Of a DNA stretch of 64,000 bases, positions 36,835 to 50,092 are shown piece by piece. The DNA is from Hyperoplus lanceolatus (lineage: Eukaryota; Chordata; Actinopteri; Uranoscopiformes; Ammodytidae): positions 7,373,001-7,437,000 of the forward strand of contig CM049402.1 in assembly GCA_026929865.2 (NCBI GenBank). The letters are read 5' to 3'. Under the pieces are notes generated by a model. That model was not told where the DNA came from, searched no databases, and saw only the letters and a program-made list of their open reading frames with translations. Numbering within the stretch: position 1 is the stretch's first letter; each line of letters starts with the position of its first letter. A program made the position numbers and the translations under genes.

Positions 36835-37422
36835 GATGCCTGCCCATACCATAACCCCACCACCACCATGGGCCACTCGATCCACAACATTGACATCAGC
36901 AAAGCGCTCACCCACACAACGCCACACACGCTGTCTGCCATCTGCCATGAACAATGTAAACCGAGATTCATCCGTGAAGAGAACACCTCTCCAACGTGCC
37001 AGACGCCATCGAATGTGAGCATTTGCCCACTCAAGTCTGTTACGGCGACGAGCTGGAGTCAGGTCAAGACCCCAATGAGGACGACGAGCATGCAGTTGAG
37101 CTTCCCTGAGACGGTTTCTGACAGTTTGTGCAGAAATTGTTTGGTTATGCAAACCAATTGTTTCAGCAGCTGTCTCAGTGGCTGGTCTCAGACGATCTTG
37201 GAGGTGAACCTGCTGGATGTGGAGGTCCTGGGCTGGTGTGGTTACACGTGGTCTGCGGTTGTGAGGCCGGTTGGATGTACTGCCATATTCTCTGAAATGC
37301 CTTTGGAGACGGCTTATGGTGGAGAACTGAACATTCAATGCACGAGCAACAGATCTGGTTGACATTCCTGCTGTCAGCATGCCAATTGCACACTCCCTCA
37401 ATGCTTGTGGCATCTGTGGCAT
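36835..37422 (-). pseudogene. Tc1 transposase, N-terminal part (residues 1-196)
   Basis: Starts MPQMPQALRECAIGMLTAGM. Residues about 1-110 form the paired-like helix-turn-helix DNA-binding region (STRSVARALNVQFSTISRLQ, then GSTSNRPHNRRPRVTT). The catalytic domain starts near residue 140; FTDESRF carries the first Asp, and GGGGVMVWAGI follows. The open frame is intact up to the LINE junction after WAGI, where the protein is cut. The start is the ATG whose complement is at 37420-37422; it fits the family's MPQ start. Confidence 0.93.
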
Positions 37423-38382
37423 TTTGCTGTGAGACAAAACTGCACATTTCAGGGTGGCCTTTTATTGTGGACAGTCTAAGGCACACCTGGGCACTAATCA
37501 TGATGTCAGATCAGCATCTTGATGTGGCACACCTGTGAGGTGGGACGGATTATCTCAGCAAAGCAGAAGTGCTCACTATCACACATTTAGACAGATTTGT
37601 GAACAATGTTTGAATAATATTGTGTATCTGGAATGAATTTTAGATCTTTAAGTCCATCTCATGAAAAATGGGAGCAAAAACGTGTTGTGTTTATATTTTT
37701 GTTGAGTGTAGATTGTTTGCAAGCACTGCTAAATGTGTGGATATTTCAGCTCCAGGCTTTTGCTTTTGAGTCCTGACCGAGCTTTTTTTTCTCCCCCTCT
37801 TTGCTATAAATACACAGCGAGCCACTGAAAAGCTGTCTATCTAGATGAAATCTGAAACAGGTAGAGCAAAATACCCAGGCCAGTGATTGCCTCTCTGTCA
37901 TATAGGCTTTTTTAAAGACTTCTCAGAGATGAGCCACAGTAATTCAAACGGTATACATTATCAACTGTATGAAACATGGCAAAGACAAGTCTGAAAGGCA
38001 TAAAGGCCCATACATTATGGTCAGACCTTTATATGACTTTTAAGATCATAATCATATTAACCAGTGTCACAGGTTTTTCTTTAGTTAATTGGTTTGTGAT
38101 GGTCATTTTCTACCTTTTTTCTAAGGTTTTGGATGAAACATTGATGAATTGTGAAATTTGGTAGATTACTCAGTATTGAAGGCAATAGCTGGTTGCAGCC
38201 AGCAGCATTATTAATATGTATTGCAGTTCATGCCAAACTAAATTCTTGATCCCCTTTGAAACAGCCCCATAGCACTTTAGTCACAAGTGGTGAAAAGAGG
38301 ATTCTGATCCATTTTCTTCTGTAAAGTGAGTAATACCACTAAGTAAAAACACATTTACAAAGGCCTTCATAATGATACTTAA

Positions 38383-38530
38383 AGGCCTACTTCACCGGTT
38401 TGAATATGAAGGTGTATTGAATTCTGAGATCCTATGTAGTATAAATGTGCAAAAAAAAAAAAAAAATCGGTTCATCCTAGCCTGAGAAAAGGCAGAAAGA
38501 GTGTTTTTTTCAAACCGGTGAAGTCGGCCT
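38383..38530. mobile_element. Short TTAA-flanked MITE (148 bp)
   Basis: TTAA at 38379-38382 and 38531-38534. The ends AGGCCTACTTCACCGGTTTG and CAAACCGGTGAAGTCGGCCT are inverted repeats with one mismatch. An A run (38450-38466) lies in the middle. Near-perfect ends suggest a recent copy. Confidence 0.88.
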
Positions 38531-38803
38531 TTAAGTACATGACTATTGTCATCAAAATGCACTCAAAGTGTCAACATGTTTTAGATGTTAAATCCTGACA
38601 CTAGTGCAATAATAGACTGAAATAGAGTGGCATGAAAATGACACTTTCAGCTGAAGATGGAAAAAGCTCAAGTGTACTTGAGCACAGAAGAATTGCACTT
38701 CACACCAGTAAAGGCAACACCGATTACAATTAATTTGTTCTGAAACGATAGACATTTAAAATAATATTTGCACATTTACAACAGAAAGTATTTGGCCAAC
38801 TTA

Positions 38804-39074
38804 CCCTGCGTTCCAATTAACATACTCTTTCTTTTTACTACACTACATGTGTACAGAAGAGTTTAAGGGCCACAGGAGGGGAAAAATCAATCAAGTTTTG
38901 TTTTATCATGTTGAGAAATGTCAAGAATAAAATCGAATACTCCAAAATGTTATTGGAGATAGTGGGGCATTTATGTATTTCCAGCACACTACAATTGATG
39001 TGCATGTATTGGGATATCCCAAATCTTTTTTTGCATACTGAATAGTATGGAAGTATGGGGATTGAAACACAGGG
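38804..39074. mobile_element. CCCTGCGTTCC-ended MITE, copy 1
   Basis: Begins CCCTGCGTTCCAATT and ends GGGGATTGAAACACAGGG, inverted. It shares long blocks (AATGTCAAGAATAAA, ACTCCAAAATG, GTGGGGCATTTATGTATTT) with copy 2 at 55153-55428 in the same orientation. Confidence 0.8.
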
Positions 39075-41589
39075 TTTGTGTTACTACATAGAGTGTTGAG
39101 GGGCTGCAGGATGGGATTCCATCAGTTCTCAGTCCTTATACTCTCAACAAACCCATAAACATTATAATCACACATACCGTCATAATTGCTGTTCAAATGC
39201 CTCTAGTTGCTGCTGCCACATGTTTTGTATAACAAAAATCAACCTAGGTTACAGTAGAGGCTTTACTCATGTGATAACTTGTCAAGCAGCTACGGTAATT
39301 GGTTAAATGATTTTCACTGAGCTCTAAAGGCAGAGTCAAAAGACCAATGCAATATGAAATGATTTACTTCTACATGAGCCCCAATTGCAACATGTTATCT
39401 ATTCGGCTGACTTAGCTTAACAAGAGCTGCACCACACAGTCCACCCACCGCTGTGCACTGAAATAGTACATTATTCAAATGAGCAGATTTAAGGCCATTA
39501 CATCAGTAGGTGCTTAGTACATTTTTCAGTAAAAGAGGGAAAGAAAAATGAATATTATTGTCTTTTAAAATTAACTCCTCAGTCGTGTCTTAAATAAACC
39601 AAAAACAATCACTATGCAGCCTTGACTTTATTAGATAAATGTTGACATCTGAAGCGCAGAAATACAATGTTATCCCATGTGTATACTATACTGTAATATG
39701 TACACAGTGGGATGCCAAGAAAATACACTGTGTATGCATAATGTCAAGGTAAAGTTTCACAGTGTAAGCATGATCTCTCTGTGAAAGCTTGTACAGTAGT
39801 CGTAAGAAGCAAAGTAAAAATAGCGGTGGAACGAAGGATAGCGACACAGAAGAAAAAAGGCAGGGGCCATGAGCAGTTAATTCATCCTCTTGGAGAGATG
39901 TTGAAGGTAATCTGTCTTTAATGCTTTAACCCCTAGTATGAAGAGCAGCCTGTTAGCTTAGCATAGCATAAAACCAGTACACAGGGAGAAACAGCCCGGC
40001 TGAGTTGAAAGGTATAAACCTTTGCCAACCATCACATCGAAAGCTCATTAATTAAAGCTGTATACCAATGAACTAACTCCTTATTCCAACCCTAATGAAA
40101 GTTGTTCACTAACCCAACCTCAGCGGTTTGCTCGTCATGTATTCTGCAAACAAGTGAAAGATTCAGTGTCTGTACACGTAATCTGCATTACGTTGCTGCA
40201 TGCATTTTTAAGACATGTAGTATATTTTGATTTATTTAAATGAAATCAAGGATGTATACGGACTATGTTCTGTAAAAACAGTGGACACCAGTAATGTTGT
40301 AAAAATGATATTAAAGATTTGAACTCTCATCACTAATTAGTTTAATATTGCCAAATTGCACATGTATTCAAACTTTCATGAAAAAGTTGTACTACAAAAA
40401 CAGTTGCAGATGCATGATGCTTGACAAATCGACAAGTACCGTTCTCACCAGCAGGCCTGGCTCTCACACAGGTCTCACCCATGATGTGCACTGGGACCCT
40501 GTTCTCTCACAGTGCAGTGGCATGAGCATGTCTTAGCCAAACCGTATCCATTCCCTGGGCACCGATTCCCTTCTTCCCTATACAACACTCCTCGGTGTGT
40601 TCTGCTCTGTTTGGGTTTGTCACCCATAGCTGCTTCCTGTAACAAGCTGAAAAATGAGTAAAGACAAGGCAATAGCACCTAACCATTGCATCCCAGAATA
40701 CGTCTTACACTGGGCGTCGAGTCAAGAAAAAATATCTTGAAATTATATTTAATGTGTTGAAATAAAGACAGTCTCATCCCAAGTTCTGCTCACTCTCCTT
40801 TTATAATACACTATGTAACATGAATATAACGTGACTTGGTGAGAACAGGGACAGTTTTTTTTTGGTGCAGTAGAGCTTTTGTTGTGTGTTGTTTTAAGTG
40901 ATTTGTGATTGTTTGAATGACTCGACTGTTACATTATCATTAGCTCTGAAATGTGGGGCTCAAATTGTCTACTCCATTTTGGCAGCTTTGCCTTTCCAAT
41001 GCCTGGATTTCTGCCATTCAGATTTTTTTTCTCTTCACTTTTTTTCTCCTGCCAGCTCTGTAAAGCTCCTTTTTTCTGATTAGGCAGTGAGAGTCATTTG
41101 GCATAGTGATGAAACCCGCTGCCTGTTATTGTTGAACTTGGACTATTGTGTCTGCTGTTAATCTCGCAGAAACATTTGTCCTTCTGTTAAGGGGCTCTGG
41201 TCACGTTGTATAACAAAAAAAGAAAAAATACATTTTACTCAAGGCGGTCTTAAAATACATGGTGTTGCACTATTCTGCGGAATGCGAAACCTTGCAGACC
41301 CAAGCCTGTAAGAGTGGAGATAGGCAGTATAGCCTTCTCCCTTGTCTGTGTGAGGGGTACAATCAAACACACAAAAGAAGCATTTGGAATTTTTTATTAC
41401 GTCGCTATTCTTTTTTTATTATTTGAATTTTCACAATTATGCTTCCATTGCAATCTCAAAGTCCATACAACCGGCAACTTTCTGAATAAATAATTGATAA
41501 TTGATATGCATGTGTAATAATGCCCCTTCCTTTACATACATAGCAATCTCAAGGATAGATTTCCCTATAGGAGAGTTTATGGATCTCGA
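39075..41589. other. Non-coding stretch
   Basis: Short open frames only; none resembles a known protein and no repeat ends were found. Confidence 0.55.
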
Positions 41590-42109
41590 GAGAATTGTCC
41601 ATCCAGGGGGTTGAAATAGAGACGCTGATTCGTATACATTCCTTGGAGTACACATCAACAATAAACTTGACTGGTCAGACAACACAGAGGCCCTCTACCG
41701 GAAGAGTCAGAGCAGACTCTTCTTCCTCAAGAGGCTCAGGTCGTTTGACGTGTGTGGCAGGCTACTAAGGACATTTTATCAGTCTGTGGTAGCCAGCACG
41801 CTGTTCTTTGCTGGGGTGTGCTGGGGAGGAGGCATCAAGGCTGGGGAGTCCAACAGACTCAACAAGCTGGTGAGGAAGGCCAGCTCTGTTGTGGGACTTG
41901 AGCTGGACAGTCTGGAGGTGGTGGTGGTGGAGAGGAGGATGATGGACAAATTCAAGTCCATCCTGGGCAACCCCTCCCATCCCCTCCATGCTGAGCTGTG
42001 GCAGATGAGGAGCACCTTCAGCCACAGATTCATGTTCCGCAGGTGCAAGACAGAGCGCTTCAGGTGCTCCTTTGTGCCGGCAGCCATTAGGCTGTTCAAC
42101 AGTGCCTGA
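41590..42109 (+). pseudogene. LINE ORF2 C-terminal fragment (L2/Maui-like)
   Basis: The plus strand reads DSYTFLGVHINNKLDWSDNT, then EALYRKSQSRLFFLKRLRSF, then ASTLFFAGVCWGG, and later LGNPSHPLHAELWQMRSTFS and FVPAAIRLFNSA with a stop at 42107-42109. YTFLGV.I...L.W and the R..FL..LRSF..C...L..FY.SVV.S motif are the region after the reverse transcriptase palm in fish L2-type LINEs. The frame from 41659 onward is clean; everything 5' of it is lost or degraded. Confidence 0.9.
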
Positions 42110-43245
42110 TGATTGTGTTTGTGTATGTCAATGTGTCTGCATATACGTCCGTGTGTGTGTGTTCAGGTACGCATATATATGTGTACATGCATCACTAATC
42201 ATCATTGGTTCTGTTTGTCTTGTTGTTGTCCTTCCGTCAACTATAAGCATTTTTTTTAATATTATTATATTACTCACTACTTTTCCAAATAACTAGTTTA
42301 ATAATTATTTATAATATACTATTACCAGAAATAACTATTTTATATACTACTTAAAAAAAAATTTATATTCAACAAATTTATTTTATTACATTTTCACAAT
42401 CAGTTTAAATAGTAACAACATCCTTTTGTAGTACATAACCTTCAATATTTATCCCATCAACAACACAAATTTATCCTCACTTCAATACTACTATTTTGTT
42501 CTCAACAAAATAGTAGAAAACTCTGAATTACTTTATCTCTATATCGTGGATTCCTTCAGTCCTAAACACCACTTAACCAAAACTCAACTATAACATAAGA
42601 TGAGAGGAGGAGTAAGGATTTATCCTTTTATTTCCTTCTTTAACATCACACACATACAGATCCCGAAAAACAATACAATATTCTCTATGACCTAAACACT
42701 GTCAACCCTTAAAACGTCATAAATTATGATTTATAAGATCAAACTCCATCACTTACTCACAAGGCGATCAAACAAACTCAAACGTTTAACCTGATTGTAG
42801 GTGTTTCACTCACTCCACACAGAGAAAAAAAAGAAACTTCATAAAACCTCCTGATAGTACTAACTGACATTATAATTCATCCACACTGAATAAACACAAC
42901 TTAAAACACACCTCTCCTCACTACAGTTTGTGTAGTATGGAGCCAGGGGTCATTCGGATTAGTTACACTGTTTATTCAATCAATATACCCCCATTTGTTC
43001 AGAACGAAGGCGGAACTGGGAAAAGAAGAGACCCGCAAAACGGGCTTCCCAACACAAAGTGTCTACTTATGAATTAGCTCTTTGTATTTATTGTATTTAT
43101 TGCATCGTCATTTTTATCCTGTGTCCTTCCACTGCTGCTGGGCTGTTGCAACAAACACATTTCTCCTACGGGGGACTAATAAAGTTTTATCTTATCTTAT
43201 CTTATCTTATCTTATCTTATCTTATCTTATCTTATCTTATCTTAT
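42110..43245 (+). mobile_element. LINE 3' UTR region, probably with an insertion, ending in a (TTATC)n tail
   Basis: GGGGGACTAATAAAGTT at about 43170-43186 runs straight into about twelve TTATC units (43187-43245), the way L2-type LINEs end. The distance from the stop codon is far longer than the usual short 3' UTR, so part of 42290-43040 is likely foreign. That part is G-poor and AT-rich and I cannot classify it. Confidence 0.6.
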
Positions 43246-43503
43246 GGCAACTGCTGTGGACTGCTATGAATGGAATTCTTAATTAAGGCAGAGAAAAGAA
43301 AAAAACATATTTGAACCTTATAGCATATATATAGCAAAGATGGACATATGGGAGCTTGTGGGTGTGCTGTAAATATTGTTTTCCATTAAATGCATGAATC
43401 TTGTGTATGTATATGTGGATCTACGACAGATTGATTACAAGCAATTCCCTTGACACATTATTTGATGATGTCACTGAATACAAACGTTTTAGACTACTGT
43501 TAA

Positions 43504-43862
43504 AGGAGAAGTAAGCGATATTCCTTTGTTAAAGTATGTGTTAAATCGCTCTATATTCATATACAGCAATTATGTAAACAGTATACCTAGTTCATAACAG
43601 AGGTCTCCCAGTCATTCAGCTTTGCAGTAATTGCCAGATAAAACATTTCGAATATCCCGCTGGTTTTTATCCAATCAGGAGACAGAGCGCTATAAAGAGG
43701 CGGGCCTCTGTGCCCGTGAACGATAACTTGCTGCTCTCCATCACAGCACTATCTGAAGAAGACGGCAGTGTGTTCATGTGGTGGTGACGTAGGGACGAGG
43801 GAGGGGACTGCTAACTGCAGTCACTGACAGGAAGTTAGCTAAAAGGACCATATCACTTGAGG
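43504..43862. mobile_element. TTAA-flanked MITE, copy 2 (reverse orientation)
   Basis: TTAA at 43500-43503 and 43863-43866. It begins AGGAGAAGTAAGCGATATTC; near the right end CTGACAGGAAGTTAGCTAAA is the reverse complement of copy 1. It is shorter than copy 1 (359 against 496 bp). Confidence 0.8.
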
Positions 43863-46159
43863 TTAACGCAATTGTTTTTGGTTTTGTATATTTTTAACCA
43901 TTTGCACTTAACGTCTTATATCCTGCATACTTTAAACATTAAATAGAAGAAAGATGTAGGCTAACTTTTGTAGGAATACAATACAAAATGTTGTAGTTTA
44001 TGCAATTCCTCTTAAAGCTGGGGTATATGATTTCTGATTGGTCTAAGTTAACATGAGCTGTACACTTTGACCAATCAGAGCGAGGCTCCGATTCTCTGTT
44101 CTTATTGGCTGTTGGGACTGTCGATTCACATTGGCACGCCATTGGTGTAGAGCATGTCAGGGAGGGACCAAAGAGAACAAGTTGAGCGGTTGAGGTATTT
44201 GGATTCGAATCTCTAGCCCAACTGCCATTTTCTCCCCAAATCACATCCCCAACTTTAGGGTGTTCCACATCTTTTTTCTTAAACAACTCTCACTTCCACC
44301 TTCTCCATCTTCAACAGTGTGATACACATCCACCCGGCGACCAAACAACCTCCGAGACCCACTGAAGATGTCTCGATCCTCTCTGCTCGTTCGTTTGTGG
44401 TGTGATTTGGCGGCTCGATCTACCCAATTCACACTCCCTTTTCTTTCTTTTCTTTTAATAATCCCATCAGCTTCCATTATGGGAAAGTGTTGTTTCCCAT
44501 TGTTAGGAAGATTAGTTGTGGTTTGACCGAGAGCCCGACGAAAATATTACATTTGATAATACGCCGGATCACGATCAATGGAGAGGCACCTCGTGCAACA
44601 GTTCACGCTGCGCTTTCATGAAGTGTGTGTTTTTATTGTTCTTCGTCAGTACTATCCCCGTCAGTTTGGTGCTGAACTGCCCCGAACTGACACCCAGCTG
44701 ATACACAGCTAAATCACTGTGTTTCAGTTTGACCTATTCTTCACCGACCCCCACACAAGAATACAGTAAAAATGATGTTTCACATCGTAGCTAGAACCAC
44801 ATACGTGCATTGACATGGGGCTACATATTATAACCATATGAAACAATAATAATTTGATGTGTTTCTTCTTTATTTATAGGCTAGATGTAGGCATTTTTAT
44901 TATTTTTAACCATATTATATCAATGATATATTTCAGTTTTTATTCTCTCTCCCTGCTTCTCCCCACCCCAGAATGTCTGTCCAATGAATGAATGACTTCA
45001 GAACACGTGTGGTTTGCTTGTCTGGTTCACTTGCAAAGGGGCAATATGAAAGTGGACCACACCAACAAAAAAAAATCCAAATTCTATTTGGTCTGGACCA
45101 AAGCAAGTGAACTAACGGACTTTCCATGTGTGAATACACCCTTAATGTATATGTACTATCCTCATGTCAAAATCGACTAATCAATGACTATTTCATCTTC
45201 CTCTACTTCATACTGTACTGTTTTTACTTCACATCCTTTGTGACCGGCTATAGTATACTTTGCAGCTGAAGACTTTATGGACAAATGTGTTCAGTTGATT
45301 AAATATAATTAAAAGTATATCAATTATTTCAAAGTAGCTCCTTCTGAAACTGCTATCCCTTTCAAAATTCTCCTTACACGTAAATGCTTTGGTAATAAAA
45401 ATCCAATAGTGTGAAATAGTATATAACACAGACGACTCATTTGTCTATATAATGTGTACTTTAACATATGTTTCTTATATTTACTCTTTAAATGAATTAT
45501 GTAACAATGGCAAATTAATAAATAAAGAGCTTTTTACAATGTACATAACTTCTATCTATTGCATTTGAATATGACAAAATGCAGCAGAAACTCTAGTCTG
45601 TGAGCTATGAGTTCTGACAGGCACGCCATCTACAGTGTGTGTGTTTGCATCTGATGAAGTACAGAAGGGAAAGGTTTGTGGCATAGGTGTTTTTGGCCCC
45701 AAAAGAACATGACATGAGCATTGCCTATGTCCTTTCATAGTCCAATTGAGCTCTGTATTGGCCGCATGCAACCTCTGCCGTTGAAACAATTGCACACTGA
45801 AAACCACGCGTTTGAGGAGAATACCGGGAGACATTGAGATCGGTTATGGAAGCGTGGAGCACTAAATGACGGCACTCCCTTTGACAAAGCTGTCTTAAAC
45901 ACTTCAGTTTACTACAGAGGTAACAGCAGATTAGGGTGTTCCCGTTTCAAAATCTGCCCATTAAACAGACAGTTGCTTCTTTTTTTTGATTCCTGTCCAC
46001 AGCTTTTAAACCACTTACTGCACTGTAAGAACTGTTTCCACTGCTCTGCTGAGAGGATTCTCTCACTAATTCCTGTTTGAAATGTAAAATAGCAACTGAT
46101 ATCAGCATAGGAACGCAATTGTGATGGGCACATTTACATTTTCTGGGCCCGAGACATGA

Positions 46160-46276
46160 AAAAAAAAAGTAAAAGTATGTCCCTATTGTAGCATAATGCA
46201 TCCTAACTAGATACGTGTTATTGTCAGATGTAGTATGTATAATAGGAAAAAAAATAGTGTGCGATTCGGAACGCAG
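46160..46276. repeat. Fragment ending ATTCGGAACGCAGGG, probably related to the MITE above
   Basis: The right end GATTCGGAACGCAGGG is the same terminal motif as the copies at 38804 and 55153. A matching left end was not found. Confidence 0.45.
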
Positions 46277-49200
46277 GGTGTATCTTCCGGCTAGTTATTG
46301 CAAGTATTTTTTCGGTAAGAATTGTGAGATATTTTATGTGTCTTTCAACAAGCTTAAAGCAAGAGAAGCTATCTTTGTTGAACAGTGATTGAGACAAACA
46401 GAAAGCCATCTCTCACTCGGTACACTGGTTGTAGTGCTAGTGTGGCTAGCAGCAGGGCAGAATGTCTTTTGTCAGTAAATGAGAGTTTAATATGTTGCAC
46501 CATGGAGATGGGACTTGAGAGTGTGCGGCCTCTGCTGTTGCTTTCATCAATGCCTTGGCTGGTCACAGACCGCGCTGCGTGAAGCCCCCCCCCCCTCCTA
46601 CTCTCATCTCCACTGACAGGAGTCTGAAAGAGCACCAAAATAACCTGAGACTTTTTAGAGCAGGCAGGCCTCAATCGCTTTCTGGTGTGCATTCATCAGG
46701 ACTGCTGCACTCAAAGTAACCTAAAGGGATACATCTCCATTAATATTACAACGGCACAGGAGAAAGGTCATTTGTCTTTTTTCCATTCCATTAGATGAAA
46801 CTCACTGTTCTCAAGAAACGAAACAATTAAATGATGGCTTCCAATTGTTTTCCAGATTTTCTTTTTTCTTAGGTGTGATGAAAGCGATGCAGGTGGGTGT
46901 TTTGGTTTTACAATATGTGCGGAAAATACAGTTCATTCGTGGCCAGTTTAGAGTTTAGGATAGACCGTGACACGTGGTTACAAACCATCTTTTCCTTCTG
47001 ATTTGCGTTTTTTAGCCTCTGATGGTAATTCACGTTACATGTAAAAGTAGAAGACTCAATTGCCACATCCTAACCCAATTATATTTCATAATGTACTGCA
47101 TTATGGAATGAGCTAATGAAACTCTGAAATGAGCCTAATAGTTTCACGTCACATTGGCCTTCACAACTGTACCAACAGCAGAAGCAGCTATTCTTATTCT
47201 GTATACATGCAATAGATATATAATCAATTCTAGCCCTATTGGTACAAAGGAACATTGTCTATAACAGTAATAACAATGTGACAGGGTGCAAAGTAAGGCT
47301 TTATTTTTTAAGTGTATTGTTGAATTTGATAGTGTAGTGCGTGAGAGCATTTCAAGCATGGCTTTGGAAATTTCTTGCAATTTAAACTCAAGGAGAACAC
47401 TATTGTGATGTGTCAAAGCAACTAAACAAATAAAAAATAAACTTTCCAAACCGGCTGTGGCTTTTCACAAAAAATGGCCCCGAACTCTGTGGCCTTTTTA
47501 TTCGAGTGTGTGTGACAGTGTCAGGTTTGGGATTGGGTCTGGGTAGTTGTTTTTCGCACACAGCTTTAGATGGGTTAAGGTTCGGTTATTAGCTAATGCA
47601 GATATGATTTTCTCTCTCTCTTTTGTTCTCTCTCTCTTTCTGGCTGCGGCAATAGTCTGCATCAATGTGTGTCATGTGTTCAAGCAGGACATGCAATGCC
47701 CGGTAGGAAGAAAGAAGAAGGTGCGTAGCCTACACTAAGCTTGGCCTGCATTCCTTTGCAAGTGCCTCATTAATATTCATCAAAACCTAATATTCTACAT
47801 GGAATGATTGATCATTTGTACTGGTCATATTCATTTTGTCACAAATCTGATGGTGGAAGAATATACAAACTCTTTCCTCATACCTCATGTGTTTTCTTGT
47901 CTTTGTCCAATCAAGTTAGTCAGACTGGTAACAGATTCCTTTATTGACCAAAACACATACCATACATACCATTTTACATACCATTTGTTTACGTACCAGT
48001 TTACAAAGCCTAGGGGATCTGTATTGACAATATTTTTTTTTCCTGCACACACACAGGTAGCGGAATCGTGAGGAGAAATTCATTGATTTTTTACAAAAAG
48101 CATTCTTCATGATCACTGACCCCTCCTTTAAATGGCAAATCATTAGTTTCAGTCAAATAAATGCTTTTGTTCTCTTCTCAACACTTTTTTGTTGCCCGTA
48201 GCAGCTTTAAATCTTTTAACACGTCAGTGTCTTTGTAAAAAGCATTGTTGCACGGCACAGAGTGATACTGTGGATTGTATACACTTTAAAAAGAACAACA
48301 GCTTCGAGAGGGGACTTTGTCGAGAGCAGAACCATAAGTGAAAGGCGGTGTCTTTATCACCCAAGTGAGTTTTTTACATAACTTTAAAGCCTCCAACAGA
48401 ATATGGAGCCATCAGATAACGTGGTAGACGTATCAGCTGGGGCTGACATGGTTGCTTTGAACTGAACGATGAAAGGTCTTAAGAAGAGTCAGTTTTTTTT
48501 CTTTGATGGATTATTATAAGGATAATTATAGATGTCAGAGTTGATGGTGAACATGCATAGTTTATCATCACGGCTTAAACACTTGGCGCATTACAATGTC
48601 CACAGATACCAGGGGGGCGTATGTGGAACTTTGAAATCTTGTTTCTGAACATAAGTCTTTGATCCTCTGTAAAGCTGTGCTCCATGTTGCACATGTCTAT
48701 AGAGTATAAGAAGATAAACTGGAAGAAAACTTCGCACAATCGCTGGATTTCATAATTTTATTAGATGTGAATCTGAAATAAATAAAAATGCTGCTGCAAT
48801 CCTACACTGCACCTCATCATGTATAGAGATGAGCGGTTATGCACAGCATATGGTGATACACTTTATGATACTGCCAGAGCTATATTTAAATGCGAGTGTT
48901 AAGCTTCACATATGGAAAGCCAGTTAGTAAGTATACATGTGGGTTTGTGTGCATTTTCTGACAAATTGTTTACATTGTGTCCTTACTATCAGTACCATCT
49001 TTGTTAAATAGACGAGCCTGTATTTTTTATACATGCCATGTTTTCAACTGGACTAAGGTAACTATCTTCATAATGGACCCGAAAGCGCCATGTTAGAGCA
49101 GTGAAGCGAAACCAACCTAAAATAAGGACATGCTTTTGCCGTGCCCAGAGAGTGACATCACTTTTGAATATTGGACCCAAGTTTGAGCAGGTCCAACTTT

Positions 49201-50022
49201 TTGGAATGCATTCCTACCATTCCCTTAGGGATGTGGAACACAAAGGCAGCCCCCATGAGGAAAATTAACATTTTTCACAGCTCATTGAGCTCATTTGAAT
49301 GAATCAAAAGATGCAACTGACTCATTTTCATATAGCACCATGCATGGCAGAGCTGATGCCGAGCGCTGCTTAAGTATGAAGCCTTGCTGTGTTGTTGACA
49401 TTGTAATGAAAAATTTGGTTAATTCAAAAGGAAGATGTGTTAAAAGCCTGGCTTTTAAAATGTAGGTCTGGTCTGCTGACTCTCAACATGTTGTTCTCAA
49501 GCTGCTATGATACCCATAGAAAATATGCACTGGATCTTCTGTGTGTGGTGTGTCACATTTGCATTGACCATCATTGCATCATCACCCTTCAATGTGACAG
49601 AAACTAGTTGTAGCCAAGACAACGTAACACAAAAGCAACTGCTGCATAATAATTCAAGCTTATTTGGATATTTTTTGGGTTTATTTTGAACATTTTCTCT
49701 ATAGTACAGTATATCTCAAGTTCTTTGGAAATCGTTGCAAAAAGAAGCAGCGTGTGTATAATTTATTTTTGGAGGTACATGTCAGCGTTTGATTTGCGGC
49801 GCATTTGGAGTGTTTTGCATAGTCTCTGAATATTTTCCACCAAACCAATCCCACGAAAAAAGTTATTTCCCTCGGAGGACCATTTATTTAGTCAAGGCTG
49901 CCTGTAGTTTAGCGGGATGGCTTTCATTTCACGGTTCATACTCTCAATGTGATTAATAAAGTAAAATGCCATTGAAGAGAGAGAGCAGCCGTCATTCAAT
50001 CCTATCTGCCTGGAATGGTAGG

Positions 50023-50023
<1 letters not shown>

Positions 50024-50086
<63 letters not shown>
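50024..50086. repeat. (GA)n microsatellite
   Basis: About 30 perfect GA units. Confidence 0.97.

Positions 50087-50092
<6 letters not shown>

Larger units (their letters stand above)
33200..37708 (-). mobile_element. Tc1-like transposon (DD34E), interrupted by a hAT-like element and a LINE
   Basis: The inverted ends CACTCAACAAAAATATAAAC and ATATTTTTGTTGAGTG are flanked by TA (33198-33199 and 37709-37710), the Tc1/mariner target. The inverted repeats are about 250 bp long. The transposase gene lies on the minus strand. Two later insertions split it: 33304-34504 (in the left inverted repeat) and 35142-36833 (inside the gene). Without them the element is about 1.6 kb, the family's normal size. 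Confidence 0.93.

Noticed and set aside
36775-37362. 195-codon plus-strand frame
   Set aside because: It is antisense to the Tc1 transposase N-terminal half, whose minus-strand reading is clearly the real one.
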